Assembly: GCF_032854445.1 (NCBI RefSeq)
Contig: NC_088306.1
Location: 17,517,764 to 17,581,763 of the forward strand
DNA from: Liolophura sinensis
Taxonomy: Eukaryota; Mollusca; Polyplacophora; Chitonida; Chitonidae
Reading direction: 5' to 3'
DNA length: 64,000 nt
The translations under genes were made by a program, and so were the position numbers. Below are positions 1 through 11,781 of the stretch, piece after piece (the stretch's first letter is position 1; every line of letters starts with the position of its first letter). The notes under the pieces are model-generated. The model saw only the letters and a list, made by a program, of their open reading frames with translations, was not told where the DNA came from and searched no databases.

Positions 1-464
1 CCTCCATAATTATGAAACTTTATTCAAATGTATAATTAGCATTCAAGGTTTCTTTTTTACATACATACTGAGGCTATTTGTCCAAAAAGACTGATCCAAA
101 CAGGAATTTTTTCCAGGCAAATAAGGGTCATAAAATATTATCTTTAGATTCTGAAACACTGACCTTTCCAATATCATCCTACCTTCCAAAAAACTGAAAA
201 AATATCTTTCTAAGATGAACAGAGCTTTTGAAATTTGATTAAATAAGTAACTTTGTCATTTGCAAAATGTTAGGTCAGATGCAAAATATTCAGAATTTGT
301 GAAAAGATTTCTTCTACACACATAACTTTTTTCAGTTGCTCAAGCTGAGTACCCTTGTACCGGTCATAAATATTGTTTAAAATAAAAGCAGATTCTCTAA
401 GCTAGCTTACAACAGAACATGGCTAAGTAAATTACAAACTTTTTTTAAAATTTGTGGCAAACAC
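1..464. other. AT-rich non-coding DNA, presumed Shark intron
   Basis: This stretch is AT-rich and shows no exon that continues the Shark reading frame. A continuation would need a phase-1 acceptor followed by ankyrin-repeat codons on the minus strand, and none was seen. The rest of the gene should lie beyond the left edge of the window. Confidence 0.5.
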
Positions 465-1862
465 ATGATCAAATTAAATCTGGCTCTAGTAAGACTGCTT
501 TATGGTCTAGTTGTCTATATGGCTCTGGTGAGACAGGTTTATGGTCTAGTTGTCTATTTGGCTCTAGTGAGACTGGTTTATGGTCTAGTTGTCTATATGG
601 CTCTGGTGAGACTGCTTTATGGTCTAGTTGTTTATATGGCTCTGGTGAGACAGGTTTATGGTCTAGTTGTCTATTTGGCTCTAGTGAGACTGGTTTATGG
701 TCTAGTTGTCTATATGGCTCTGGTGAGACTGGTTTATGGTCTGTCTATTTGGCTCTAGTTAGACTGGTTTATGGTCTAGTTGTCTATATGGCTCTGGTGA
801 GACTGGTTTATGGTCTAGTTGTCTATATGGCTCTGGTGAGACTGCTTTATGGTCTAGTTGTCTATATGGCTCTGGTGAGACTGCTTTATGGTCTAGTTGT
901 CTATATGGCTCTGGTGAGACTGCTTTATGGTCTAGTTGTCTATATGGCTCTGGTGAGACTGGTTGATGGTCTAGTTGTCTATATGGCTCTGGTGAGACTG
1001 GTTGATGGTCTAGTTGTCTATTTGGCTCTGGTGAGACTGGTTTATGGTCTAGTTGTCTATCTGGCTCCGGTGAGGCTGGTTTATGGTCTAGTTGTCTACA
1101 TGGTTCTGGTGAGACAGGTTTATGGTCTAGCTGTCTATTTGGCTCTGGTGAGACAGGTTTATGGTCTAGTTGTCTATTTGGCTCTAGTGAGACTGGTTTA
1201 TGGTATAGCTCTCTATCTGGCTCTAGTGAGACTGGTTTATGGTGTAGATGTCTATATGCCTCTGGTGAGACAGGTTTATGGTCTAGTTGTCTATTTGGCT
1301 CTAGTGAGACTGAATTATGGTATAGCTCTCTATCTAGCTCTAGTGAGACTGGTTTATGGTCTAGATGTCTATATGGCTCTGGTGAGACTGGTTTATGGTC
1401 TAGTTCTCTATTTGGCTCTAGTGAGACTGGTTTATGGTCTAGATGTCTATATGGCTCTGGTGAGACAGGTTTATGGTCTAGTTGTCTATTTGGCTCTAGT
1501 GAGACTGGTTTATGGTATAGCTCTCTATCTAGCTCTAGTGAGACTGGTTTATGGTATAGCTCTCTATCTAGCTCTAGTGAGACTGGTTTATGGTATAGCT
1601 CTCTATCTGGCTCTAGTGAGACTGGTTTATGGTATAGCTCTCTATCTGGCTCTAGTGAGACTGGTTTATGGTATAGCTCTCTATCTAGCTCTAGTGAGAC
1701 TGGTTTATGGTATAGCTCTCTATTTGGCTCTAGTGAGACTGGTTTATGGTCTAGTTGTCTATTTGGCTCTAGTGAGACTGGTTTATGGTATAGCTCTCTA
1801 TCTGGCTCTAGTGAGACTGGTTTATGGTATAGCTCTCTATCTAGCTCTAGTGAGACAGGTGA
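465..1862. repeat. 39-bp minisatellite, about 35 copies, in Shark intron 4
   Basis: A 39-bp unit containing 'ggctctggtgagactggttt' is repeated about 35 times. There are two main variants: units with 'tctagttgtctat' dominate the left half and units with 'tatagctctctat' dominate the right half. One unit near 738 is a few bases short. Because 39 is a multiple of three, long open frames run through the array on the plus strand and encode a hydrophobic 13-residue repeat; this is a by-product of the period and not a gene. On the minus (Shark) strand the array starts about 10 nt after the donor of coding exon 4. Confidence 0.95.
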
Positions 1863-1874
1863 GACTAGTCATAC

Positions 1875-1946
1875 CATCAGCATTCTTCTTGTTAACATCA
1901 GGGTGATTGACTGAATTCAGAATCTCCTGTGTGATCTGAACATTAC
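1875..1946 (-). CDS. Shark-like kinase coding exon 4 (ankyrin repeat)
   Basis: The acceptor 'tattattttcag' precedes 72 nt encoding G-NVQITQEILNSVNHPDV and the following NKKNAD, an ankyrin-repeat helix-turn pattern. The donor is GATG|gtatga. Phase 1 at both ends matches exon 3. The exon is too short to stand out as an open frame. Confidence 0.85.
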
Positions 1947-4900
1947 CTGAAAATAATAGAAAAGGACACCGTTGAAAGGAGGAGAAAAAAATACATAATT
2001 ATTTATTTGATTGCTTTTAATGTGATACTCAAGAGTTTTCATTCAGTTTTATGACATAGGTGGTGGAAATTGGAGTGTCCTAGGGAAGCCAGACTCATCT
2101 TTGGCAAGGTGAGGACACACTAACAGACAAAAACAGAATAAAAACAAACACAGATGCAGATAAAATGATAAGATCAGCTGAAACAGAATGGGTGAAATTG
2201 GAGAAAAAAACATCTGGGGCCAGTTTCATGAAGCATGCTTCGAGTTGCCCTTAGCTGAGTGCACTGTATATCTCTACAACATGCATTCCCATGGTAGATT
2301 AACTTAGCTAAGTGAGCTTCATGAAACCGACCCCAGATTCAGTGTAAGATCAAGATTACTTGATGAAAAATTCTGACTTGTTTTCCAACATATAAATGTC
2401 TCACAGCCATGCACCACAGCATTTCTTTTGGCACGTAACACTGCTTTGTGTTTTTCTGAAATATGTAAAACGTTTGCTTTGTTATTATTTACTTATAATT
2501 CACCTACAACCATCACCTTCTTAGATACTTGTACTTCCTCGGGATAGATCAAGCCCTTTGTGACTTTATTCCTGCAATGCTTTACTTTCTGTAAACATAT
2601 TTTACGAATTCTACTTATGGTGAATAAATACAAAAAAAAAAAAACAACTGTAAAGTTTATAAAAATTAACGGCAATAAGTGTTTTCCTTTTTGGGGATTT
2701 TTTTTGTGCAAAATTTTGTTATGTACAAAATTGAGGAAACATTCTTTGCAAAAAGAATTCATTAATTATTTTTAATATATGAATACCGGGAAAAGGCAAG
2801 TGAAAGGTGTGCGGAAAGATAATTTGGTGATGTCAGCAGCAGAGAGCATGCTGGTTTGTTTAATAATGTGATGAACAAGGCAGTAAATGTATATTACCCT
2901 CGCCCACGGCTCTGTGAAGAATATTGGTATGACCAAACTTCCTGGCCTGGTGCGGGGGTGGCTGATCGATACAGAACTGTGTCAACTTGTGAGGTAATCC
3001 GTGGTCATTCTCCTTGTAACGCTGAATCAGCTCATCCAGACCTGCTCAAACAACCAAAAATAACAAACCATATGTTCAAGTGGCCCAAATCTGATATGAC
3101 ACTTGAGTATGCACAAAGTATGTCAGGATTGTGAAATGTGCGGCCAAAAATTGCAGTTGTTGAATCCTTCAGAGGAAAACAAAAGGAAAGCCAAAAAAAT
3201 TTTCATGCACGCTATATCAATTGACATTTTCTATAACAATTTACATTTAATTTCCGACACATAAATTATTGAAAATAACAAATAATATCTCAAGACCAGC
3301 GAAAATACTGGCTCCAGATAAACTCAAACCCATGACTTAACGGTGTCAAGCTAGTTTTCTCTGGTCTCAAGACAGTTATTTCAGTGTCCGAAATTCAATG
3401 TACACTGACGTATTCTCTGATGATGAGGGAATTTTCCACATGTATATCCAGAGGCAGTCTTCAAAAACCCATGCGGTTTGAAGCCATCAAAACAGGACAA
3501 AAAGTATGATTCAGCTTGGAAACGCTGATTGTACTGTATAGTACAACAACTACAACTTGATACATGAATTTCCCAAGCCTTTGAGACAATAATCACAACA
3601 AAGGTGCATGTCTGTCCTACCTGTTTAAAAGGAGACCAAAATTGTGATTTAAGTTGTAATTGCTTATACAGTACCTGCACATACCTGTGTTGGTTTTGCA
3701 CTATGTTTGTAGGTAGATTTTATGACTTTAGTGAGAAAAACCTAACAAAGCAAGGGCAAGTTTATTATTGGTAAAACAAAGAGAAAATAAAAAAAAACCA
3801 TATTGCCCTATCTGGCTGTACGTAGGAAGGTCTGTCAGCAACCTGTGGATGGTAGTGGGCTTCCCTGGGCTCTACCCGGTTTCCTCCCACCATAATGCTG
3901 GCAGCTGTCGTATACATGTAAGTTAAATATTCTTAAATACAGTGTAAGACACCGATCAAGAAAAAATATTGTTTTAGTAAGATGAAATGTTGAACATACT
4001 CTTAATGATCTTTACGACTGGTCAGTGTAATGTGTAAGTGTTCAATCAATCAGTCAGTCAGTGTAATTAGATGGTGGGCAACAATTATTTCAGTCAACTC
4101 AGCTTTACACTAAAACTGGGCCAGTACAGGGAAGTCCCAACTAAGCACTAGTCTCACCAGAATGATTTAGACTTATCAAGTGCCTGGATAACTCTATATA
4201 AACTCTTAGTGTATAAACCCTCTGGTATACATCAGGCAGGGAATACTTAGATGCCAGTATGTAATTCAGTTTTAGTTTTGAAATTAGTTTTGAAAGAAGA
4301 GACGATAAAGTCCAAAGAAAGTCTTTAGGTATTTTTTTTTTTTCAAAAGAAGACATAAAAAAAAAGAACGACTGCTCATTCCCATCAAACATGTTTTAAC
4401 ATAAAAACTACAGTGATGGAAAAGTTCAGGTATCAAATACAATAGTCCCCAAAAGTCAAGATCAATCAAATTTAACACTACCTTAACGTGAACATAAAGT
4501 CTGTCACTATATATACATACAAAATGACATACGACACAGTTATCACAGAAAAATATGTGAAAAATTTGATAAAATTTTGAAAGCCAAGAAGATGAAGTTC
4601 TGCAATGGGATATGGCACTGACGGACAATTCACTCTGAGTAGCCATATTGTGGAAGCCCTTATGAACTTGGCCAATCACTAGCCCTGCAAGGGTCACATG
4701 ATAATTGTCTGTCACGTCAAAAAACCTTTTTGCTCTCGATTGTCAGTGTGGTTTCTTATAGAGGATAGACGATATGGATGCAATAAATTGGATTTTGCGG
4801 TTGGGTTAAGTGTTAAACTGATGCATTTTGAACTATACTTTTATGAGCAGGGAACTGAGCACAACTGCCCGTGCCACAATGCTCACATGTTGGGCAGGAT

Positions 4901-7900
4901 ACTGTAGTAGCTTGTCAGGGTGAGCTGGTAAGAAAACTGCCTTGGGAGAATCATTGCTTGAAGAAAAATATTGTGACTTTACATTAGTTTCCTTAGCAAA
5001 GTCAGATTTAGTACGAAAATATCTTCCAGTAATCTCAATGAAAGGGTCTTATGTCAATCAGAAGGACCTGCTATGTTCGGTAAATTCCCTGAAGTCGGTA
5101 CAACCAGCTATGCCAAATGCTTTCACACTAATGCAGGACAAGGACAAGTCAGACCGCTAAAACATGATGCTTGTGTCTACGAAAATCGAACTGACCACGC
5201 GCTAAACTAAAAAAAGCATTGGCCCTTTGAACATGGAACAGAGCTGATATACTTTGGGTATCACGTGTTTTTGTTTTTGTGTTTTTGTTTGTATTTTCTC
5301 ACTGTCTCAATGTTTAATACTGATTGTACGGGAGAGCTCCTAGGTTTTGTGATGTCACCCTAGAACACGGCAAAATGGAGTCACCAAATAAGTGGCTAGG
5401 CACTGACTACTGTTTAGAATTTATTTTCTTGACAAGCAGTGTAGAATTTTCATAATATTTTTAGAACATTTCTGGAATACTGATCTATTAAGTAATTCAG
5501 CTTTAGTGGCAAACTTTAACCTTGCTCCCAGGAAACTGGGCAAAGTTAAAACTATTTCTTTTCACCCCATAGTTCTTTCAAAATATTGATCACAGAGGCA
5601 GTTTAAGCGGTTAGGGTAGTTTTTAAATCCTTTTCGAAATAATCATGATCCTGCTTTTGTGGGTTAAATACACATGCACAGTGGCAAACAAAACAGATCA
5701 TGAGCTGCCGAATACAGATACTGTCAGGTACCACGGCTTTCTAACTGCACTTCACACATGTCCATGCAAACACACAATACTGGCTAGACTATGGCCAATC
5801 CTGGATCAGATTCCTAGAAAAGCAAATAGTGTGTCGAGCACTTTTAACCAGGACTGATTATACATGGGCAAAGGATCTTGACACATTCCAAATTCTGAAT
5901 ATCATGAATAATTACAGGGAAGTAATAATTACATAACGTGAACATTTCTGTGAAAATGGTCGCATACATGTTGTATATCAAAACAAATGGGACGTAATAT
6001 AATCAGAACTTCATGTACCACTGGGTTATAAATGTAGACCGGCATGTACATTGTTTTAAAGGTAGACATTTCATCTTCAAATATCAAGCATATTTTTTGC
6101 CATTTTTTCCAAAATCATTACTTTACTACACCACTTTATTCATCAATGATAATTGACACTGTCAATATCCAAAACTTTCCCTGGAACACAGTCATGGTAA
6201 ACAATCATGTTGGTGACATAATCAGATTATAATGGCATACCTTTCAAGCCCTACACTTGTGTCATTATTTATTTAATTAGTTTAATGGTGTTTTACGGCC
6301 TACTCAAGAATATTTTGCTTACAGAACAGCAGCCAGCAGTATGGGGGAGGAAAACGGGCAGAGCAGTGGGGAAACCCACGACCATCCGCAGGTTGCTCCA
6401 CTTATGTAACACTTGTATAGACGAGAGCACTGAAACAACTAGTTCTCATATGATTCCCATCCAAGTAAAATGAGACACCGTAAAAAGAAACGATTCTTAC
6501 TTTTAACAAAGATTCTATCTCACTTTCTAACAAAAGTCTTAATCATACATCCTATCAACATATTTTACTCACTTTAAAGCCTGATTCTTACTTTCTGGCC
6601 AAATTTTATATTGACTTTCTGGCAAAGATTCTAACCGTCACTTTCCAGGAAGATTAGCGATCACTTACAACCAAAAATTCTACTTGTCTTCTCAGATTTT
6701 TACTAGCTTTCTGGTGTGATTTTAGAATGATTTTCAGCCACTTTCTAACAAGATCTGCAGTAACTTAAAAGCAAGATTTCTATTCATCTTCTATATAACA
6801 AGGCTCTATCAACTTTCAACTCAGACATTACTTACACTGCACTTTCTGGCAAGACTTTCACTAAAATACTCTAATATTAGATCCTTTCTGGGCAATATTC
6901 TTATTCATTTACAACTATTAGATTCCTTTTCTATTCCTACCAAACTTCTCACTTTCCACCATTATATATTTATTTATTTATTTATTTGATTGGTGATTAA
7001 CACCGTACTCAAGAATACTTCACTTGTATGATGCCAGCCAGCATTATGGTGGGAGGACACCAGGAAGAGCCCCGAGGAAACCCACAACCATCCACAAGTT
7101 GCAAGACGTTCTCATGTGCGCCCAGAGAAGTAGCCAGCGTGCACTGGACTTGAACTCACAGTGACCACACTGGCGAGGGGATCCTTGGTCAAAGGCACTG
7201 CCCTGGCACGCTAACCACCTCAGTGAAACAGGCTCCATAGATTCACCCAGAACTTCAAATCAGGCTGTCTCAATCCCAACTTTCTCCTATTTTCCATATC
7301 TCTTTCATGTTAATTTTGTCAAAATAGGGCATCTAAAAGACTCTGAGACACCTGTCTAGCTAAGCCTATGGCCCTCTTCAACCTTATACAAGTCTACAGC
7401 AAAAGGTTGTCATGGATTTTTAAGGAAGTTTTTTACTCACATGATAGCACAGATTCTGTCTAGCTTTCTAACCACATTCTACTAGCTTTCTACCTGAATT
7501 TACACGTATTTTCACGAGATTTTTTCAGTGTAATTTTCGCCCTATTTCCTAGCAAGATATTTACTCATTTTCTAGACAGGCTTTCACTCTCTAGAAAGAT
7601 TTTTTACTCACTTTCTGGAGTTAAGAATTTTTCACCTGCATGAGGTGGGTCAGATTTATGGTTAGAAAAAATGGAAGAGAGCTTGTAATCTTTATTTAGT
7701 TTGTGGAACATTTGATGTACTCAAACTTTCTCAGCATTCTTTCTAAAATCTGGTTCTGGTCCATATGGTGAACAACTGCTTGTTGAGTTGGCCTTTACAT
7801 GTACATGTGTTCACATTCAAAGCTCGATTCAATGTCAACAACACCCACCACTTGTGTAGTGTCAGCAATAAATCACCTCTGTTTGTCATGTGAGAACCAG

Positions 7901-8388
7901 GCTTAAGGTGTAAGGGGTTTAAAGACAAGGCTCAGCCAGCTGTCAGGTGTCATTCACCTGATTCTTAAAGTGCTATGCCACTGATATACGTTATGAACAC
8001 AGTCAGAAACAACTCATGTGGGGAAAACACATGATGAAGAGGGAGCAAATGGAACAGGTTCAAGTGATTCACTTCCCGGGCCACTTACAGGTCTCTCTAA
8101 TACTGATGAAAAATGTTGCAAATATGTCCCTAAATCAAAAGCAACACAGTTGAACTTTTCAATAGTATTACATGTAGCTCACAAACTGAATCTTTACAAG
8201 CAATGCTTCATAGGAAACACGTCACACACCCAGATCAGAATAAAGCAATCTGCCTTTTAGTAGAACACAAACACAGTCCAACACATCCTAATAAAACGTA
8301 TGCAGGAATGTGGTGTTCATCATTATCAGTACTAATAAAGTAGCTTTCAATACTTACTTCAAGCCTGCAGAGTGTACCACAAGGTATT

Positions 8389-8426
<38 letters not shown>

Positions 8427-11400
8427 GATAGTTAGAGACTATGCATACAATGTACAATAATCCCATTCACCTTAAGGCTATTTATCACGGGGTTTTTTTC
8501 TTTGTTTTTAATAATATGCATGAATAATTATCGGCAGGTGAAATACAGGTCTATAAATCGGTGTACACGCATATATTATCTCTCGAGCTAAGTTATCTCT
8601 ACTAAAGGAAATTAAAATGAGAGTTAAGTAAGGTTTGGAAAAAAAAAAGAATGAATGATTTACAAACAAGCTCTGCGCAGTGGAATAAGTAAATATATGG
8701 TATGCTACGGTCTAAATGAACCTGGACTACTGAACAGTGTCTTGTTCAGAATAAATACATGTACAGTACATAATTTTACTGAAAAATACATTGTAGCAAT
8801 TATAGCCAACAAATTACTTGATTACATCACAATCAGCCATCTGCTGCATCAATGAATAGGAGAATTTCGAGTTTGAACTCTTTTGCTGTTGCAAATCGCA
8901 TTGGTGAGAGACTCCTGGGCAGTTAGAACAAGGAAACGGGACTGGTTTTCACGGTGTCAGTATAATGTGACTTGGTGGAGTGTCATGCCTAGTGTCTTCG
9001 ACATGATACTTCACCTGCGGCAGTGCTTGGTGGCATGGACTCATCCTGCCACAAGAAGAAACAATATATGTTTTACGCCGTACTCAAGAATATTTCACTT
9101 ATATGACGGCGGCCAGCATTATAGTGGGAGGAAACCAGGCACAGCCAGGGGGAAACCCACGACCATCCGCAGGTTGTTGGCAGACCTTCCTACTTACGAC
9201 TGGAGAGGAAGCCAGCATGAGCTGGACTTGAACTCACAGTGACCGCATTGGTGAGAGGCTCCTGGGTCATTACGCTGCGCCAGCGTGCTAACCGACTGAG
9301 CCATGGAGGACCCCTCCCTCTCAACCTTCAGCGTGCATACGCACAACTACAGCACTCACCATGTATCACTGGTCCTTGATCTATCCTGTAGTGACCTTCA
9401 CATTGGTTCTGAATGACAAAGTGATAAGGTTCCCTGTTGTACATCAGAGAAAGGACGAAGTCCTTCGGTGACGCAGTGCTCTCCCTTACCAGAAACAGCC
9501 CATCTATGTTACCATGGTCAGCTATGCCTGAAAAGAAAAATAAGACTGAATTTATGAACTTAATTTCCTGAATTTTCATCCATTTTTGACAAATGCTTTA
9601 GCTATAACATATGTACAATCATCTGCTCTATGGCTGATAACACATTTACTTGAGAAGACATTAAATATTACTCTCTGATTAGTCAATCAATATCATTGTT
9701 ATCAAGTTGGATTTATTTATTTATTTATTTGATTGGTGTTTTATGCTATACTCAAGAATATTTCACTTATACGACGGCGACCAGCATTATGGTGGGAGGA
9801 AACTGGGCCGAGCCAGGGGGAAATCCACGACCATCCGCAGGTTCCTGACAGGCCTTCGCACGTACGGTGGGAGAGGAAGCCAGATTGAGCTGGACTTGAA
9901 CTCACAGCGACCGCATTGGTGAGAGACTCCTCGGTCATTATGCCGCACTAGTGCGCTTACCAAATGAGCGACTGATGCCCCCTTATGGATGGTATTTTAT
10001 TGATGGATATTTAATGTATAGTCTCACAGTTTTGAATTTTAGCCCAAGTTATGGGAATCAAACTGATGACCATATTACAAAGCTGTTTTTAACACTGTAA
10101 TCATAAATCTTATGTAACTATAGGTAAATCCACAGAATTCTATTGAGACAAAAACCTGTCCTGCAAAACAGTGGAATGTAAGTTTAAGTATAAATGCAGT
10201 GATATCACTATCACTGTCACACCAGATATGAGGCACCACCCATTCATTTAATACCAATCTGGCCTAATGCAGTCAGGTGGACATAATACAGCCGCATAAA
10301 GACCAAGGTGGTTAATGTTCCAGCATAGCAAGAGCCTCTCACCAATATGGTCACGGTGGGTACGTGGGAATGTCAACAACCTGTGGATGGTTGTGGTTTC
10401 TGCCTAGGCTCTGCTCGGTTTCCTCCAGAGTAATGCTGGCCGCCGTCGTAGAAGTGAAATATTCTTGGTTATGACAAAAAAACACCAATTAAATACCTAA
10501 ATAAATACAGCCACAAAACAATGCCTTACTAAAATGCCATGTCAATTAAGACAATGGATATGACTACATTACAGTACATACATGTGGGCATTGGTCTGTC
10601 AGTGCTTTAAACCCTCATTCTATTCTCTTTATACCACACATACCACTTTCCATTATTTTTTTTCATTTGACTTAGCTACAGTATTTAAGTGCTATGAAAA
10701 TATACTGATTCCAGTCAGTTACAGTTTCATATCATAAAAATACAACATTTCAGATAAGAGACAGATAGGAATGTTCAATGTCACTTTGTCTTTCAAAGCT
10801 ACAACATGTGAGGTGAGTGTTCAAACCTTCACAAGGGTTTTGTTGATTCTCCTGTTCACTGCTGTGGGGAAAATAAGCAGTTTAGGTATTACCTTCTTTG
10901 ATCAATCAACAAGTATCGTCGACAGCTTATTGTCACAATGGCATTTAAACACAGTGACAGGAGGGAACAGTGATTTCCTTTGCCATTCAAGGCAGTCACT
11001 TCATGCTTCAGTTATTAATTCAGCGAGATAAATAATCTCCTACCAAATAAATGTCAAAATATAAAGCATGTAGGTAGTACATTTAAGCTGGGATTAAGAC
11101 AGACGTGTCTTAATTCCATGTTGTTGAATATACAGCTGTAAAAGAGGTCCTAAACATTTCACTTTTTGTGGGTTTTTTTAAATTATATTTTATTTTATCT
11201 CTTTTTGGAGTAATGCTTAATTCCAGCATTAGTGTCCTTATGTGACAGGTACTTTTTTGTTCACCTTTATGGCCAAATAGGATCTGTTTTCAGCGGGTAC
11301 TAACCTTGACGTAAAATAGTCTCTGCCGTTTCTCGTGAGATTTTGCCATGGTACCAAGACACTTGGGCTTCCGCAATCTCCTCTTTCTCACGGTCCTGCC

Positions 11401-11473
11401 GTAAAAGTTCTCTAAGTGATGAACGTGACAGTTGTTCGCACAGCCTGGGCACTGTTTCGTCTTGATCATCCAT
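1875..11473 (-). CDS. Shark-like SH2-ankyrin-SH2 tyrosine kinase, N-terminal part
   Basis: Four coding exons join in phase 1 on the minus strand: 11473-11305, 9527-9360, 3041-2898 and 1946-1875. They encode 184 residues. Residues 1-37 are a charged lead. Residues 39-112 start an SH2 domain: 'WYHGKISRETAETIL' is the alpha-A region and 'GLFLVRES' holds the phosphotyrosine-binding arginine (Arg71). 'HGLDELIQRY' closes the SH2 domain, and 'PPPHQARKFGHTNILHRAV' leads into the first ankyrin repeat. This order and the PPPH linker match the invertebrate Shark/HTK16 family, cytoplasmic tyrosine kinases with SH2-ANK-SH2-kinase architecture; fly Shark works downstream of the engulfment receptor Draper. 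The rest of the ankyrin region, the second SH2 and the kinase domain would lie past the left edge. An in-frame ATG two codons upstream (11479) is possible, but 11473 has the better context (A at -3, G at +4). Confidence 0.88.
2214..2336. mobile_element. Short palindromic element with terminal inverted repeats
   Basis: The ends 'ctggggccagtttcatgaag' and 'cttcatgaaaccgaccccag' are inverted repeats (18 of 20 match) around a 123-bp segment with further internal inverted pairs such as 'cttagctgag' and 'cttagctaag'. It has no coding capacity. It looks like a small non-autonomous DNA transposon or fold-back element in Shark intron 3. Confidence 0.65.
2898..3041 (-). CDS. Shark-like kinase coding exon 3 (SH2 end, linker, ankyrin start)
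   Basis: The acceptor 'gtttgagcag' precedes 144 nt that begin G-LDELIQRYKENDHGLPHKL and end HTNILHRAVGE, with donor GAGG|gtaata. LDELIQRYKE is the last SH2 helix. PPPH and LHRA are typical of the Shark SH2-ankyrin boundary. The exon is phase 1 at both ends. Confidence 0.88.
3813..3960 (+). mobile_element. SINE family 1, 5'-truncated
   Basis: This matches the SINE body and tail ('gaaggtctgtcagcaacctg', 'ggtttcctcccaccataatg', diverged tail 'cttaaatacagtgtaagaca'). The tRNA head is absent. Several substitutions suggest an old copy. Confidence 0.85.
6265..6402 (-). mobile_element. SINE family 1, 5'-truncated
   Basis: The reverse-complement tail 'ggtgttttacggcctactca' and the body segment ending 'accatccgcaggttgctcc' are present. 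The tRNA-like head is missing. Confidence 0.85.
6480..6962. repeat. Degenerate tandem repeats of about 25-35 bp
   Basis: Loosely periodic copies of motifs like 'cactttctggcaagattct' run through the segment with irregular spacing and many substitutions. The same motif returns at about 7430-7640, after an inserted SINE, so one old array may have been split by that insertion. Confidence 0.6.
6967..7233 (-). mobile_element. SINE family 1, near full length
   Basis: It runs from the tail ('tttatttgattggtgattaa') through the body to the tRNA-derived head ('cacgctaaccacctcagtga') in reverse orientation. Diverged from other copies at many sites. Confidence 0.88.
7430..7640. repeat. Degenerate tandem repeats, continuation
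   Basis: Irregular repeats of 'ttttactcactttctgga'-like motifs resemble the array at 6480-6962 on the other side of a SINE. Confidence 0.5.
8392..8423. repeat. AT dinucleotide microsatellite
   Basis: About 16 uninterrupted AT units. Confidence 0.95.
8955..9066 (+). mobile_element. SINE family 2, partial
   Basis: 'gtgtcagtataatgtgactt' and 'ggactcatcctgccacaaga' match the body of the longer copy at 36735-37095. A SINE family 1 copy follows directly, so one element probably inserted into or next to the other. Confidence 0.7.
9069..9314 (-). mobile_element. SINE family 1, near full length
   Basis: A well-preserved reverse-orientation copy, from 'gttttacgccgtactcaaga' to the head 'ctaaccgactgagccatgga'. 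It lies about 45 bp past the donor of Shark coding exon 2, inside intron 2, in the same orientation as the gene. Confidence 0.92.
9360..9527 (-). CDS. Shark-like kinase coding exon 2 (SH2 core)
   Basis: The acceptor 'atttttcttttcag' and donor CATG|gtgagt flank 168 nt. The translation holds GLFLVRESTASPKDFVLSLM, the beta-B strand with the FLVR arginine and beta-C, then YHFVIQ and YRIDQGPVIHG. Phase 1 at both ends. Confidence 0.92.
9711..9982 (-). mobile_element. SINE family 1, full length
   Basis: Reverse-orientation copy with a tail of four ATTT units, a complete body and the tRNA-like head ending 'gagcgactgatgccccc'. It lies in Shark intron 1. Confidence 0.92.
10330..10507 (+). mobile_element. 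SINE family 1 with internal deletion
   Basis: It starts within the head ('aagagcctctcaccaatatg'), lacks the segment after the B-box, and continues through the body to the AT-rich tail. Confidence 0.82.
11305..11473 (-). CDS. Shark-like kinase coding exon 1 (start, SH2 alpha-A)
   Basis: The ATG at 11473 has context gacaATGG. The exon encodes MDDQDETVPRLCEQL, a charged helix, and then WYHGKISRETAETILRQ. The donor is CAAG|gttagt. The position of the tryptophan and of the HGKISR motif is typical of SH2 domains. Confidence 0.9.
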
Positions 11474-11781
11474 TGTCATTAAAATATATCTTTCAAAAAA
11501 CCTAAATTAAACGCATTGTTATCATCGTTAGTTACCCTACGATATCTTGCAACTTCACTTCCTGGACCAGCCAAGGTGCAGCATCAACTCTGACCTCGCA
11601 CATAAGGTCAAGGTCATCGTATCCTCGCGCTCAATTTTGTCTTATTATTTTGTTATTTTTTGTCGGAAAGTTCCAGTTGCTTTTGGAAATTTTTATATTG
11701 TAATTTAATTGCTTCTAGGGAATGAAGTACGAATAATATTTTAACAAATCAAAATTCGTGAAGTTTTCAACTAGGAACAAG
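11474..11781. promoter_or_regulatory. Bidirectional promoter between Shark and RNF7
   Basis: The two start codons are 308 bp apart and divergent, so both promoters and 5' UTRs must share this space unless untranslated exons lie elsewhere. I saw no TATA box in a convincing position. The RNF7 ATG sits in 'caagatggcgga', close to the YY1/TISU consensus found at starts of mRNAs with very short 5' UTRs. Confidence 0.65.

Larger units (their letters stand above)
3042..9359 (-). other. Shark intron 2 (6.3 kb, repeat-filled)
   Basis: This intron separates the SH2 exon from the SH2-end/linker exon. It holds four SINE family 1 copies (3813, 6265, 6967 and 9069), a partial SINE family 2 copy (8955), degenerate 'actttctggcaagatt' repeats at 6480-6960 and 7430-7640, and an AT dinucleotide run. 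I saw no additional exon. Open frames here show no recognisable similarity. Confidence 0.7.

Noticed and set aside
452-1906. 484-codon open frame (plus) through the 39-bp array
   Set aside because: The frame exists because the period is divisible by three. It has no start context, no domain and no flanking coding sequence.
2856-3134. Plus-strand frame of 92 codons
   Set aside because: It is antisense to Shark coding exon 3.
6480-7640. CRISPR-like regularly spaced repeats
   Set aside because: The repeats are degenerate with irregular spacing, and the host is an animal.
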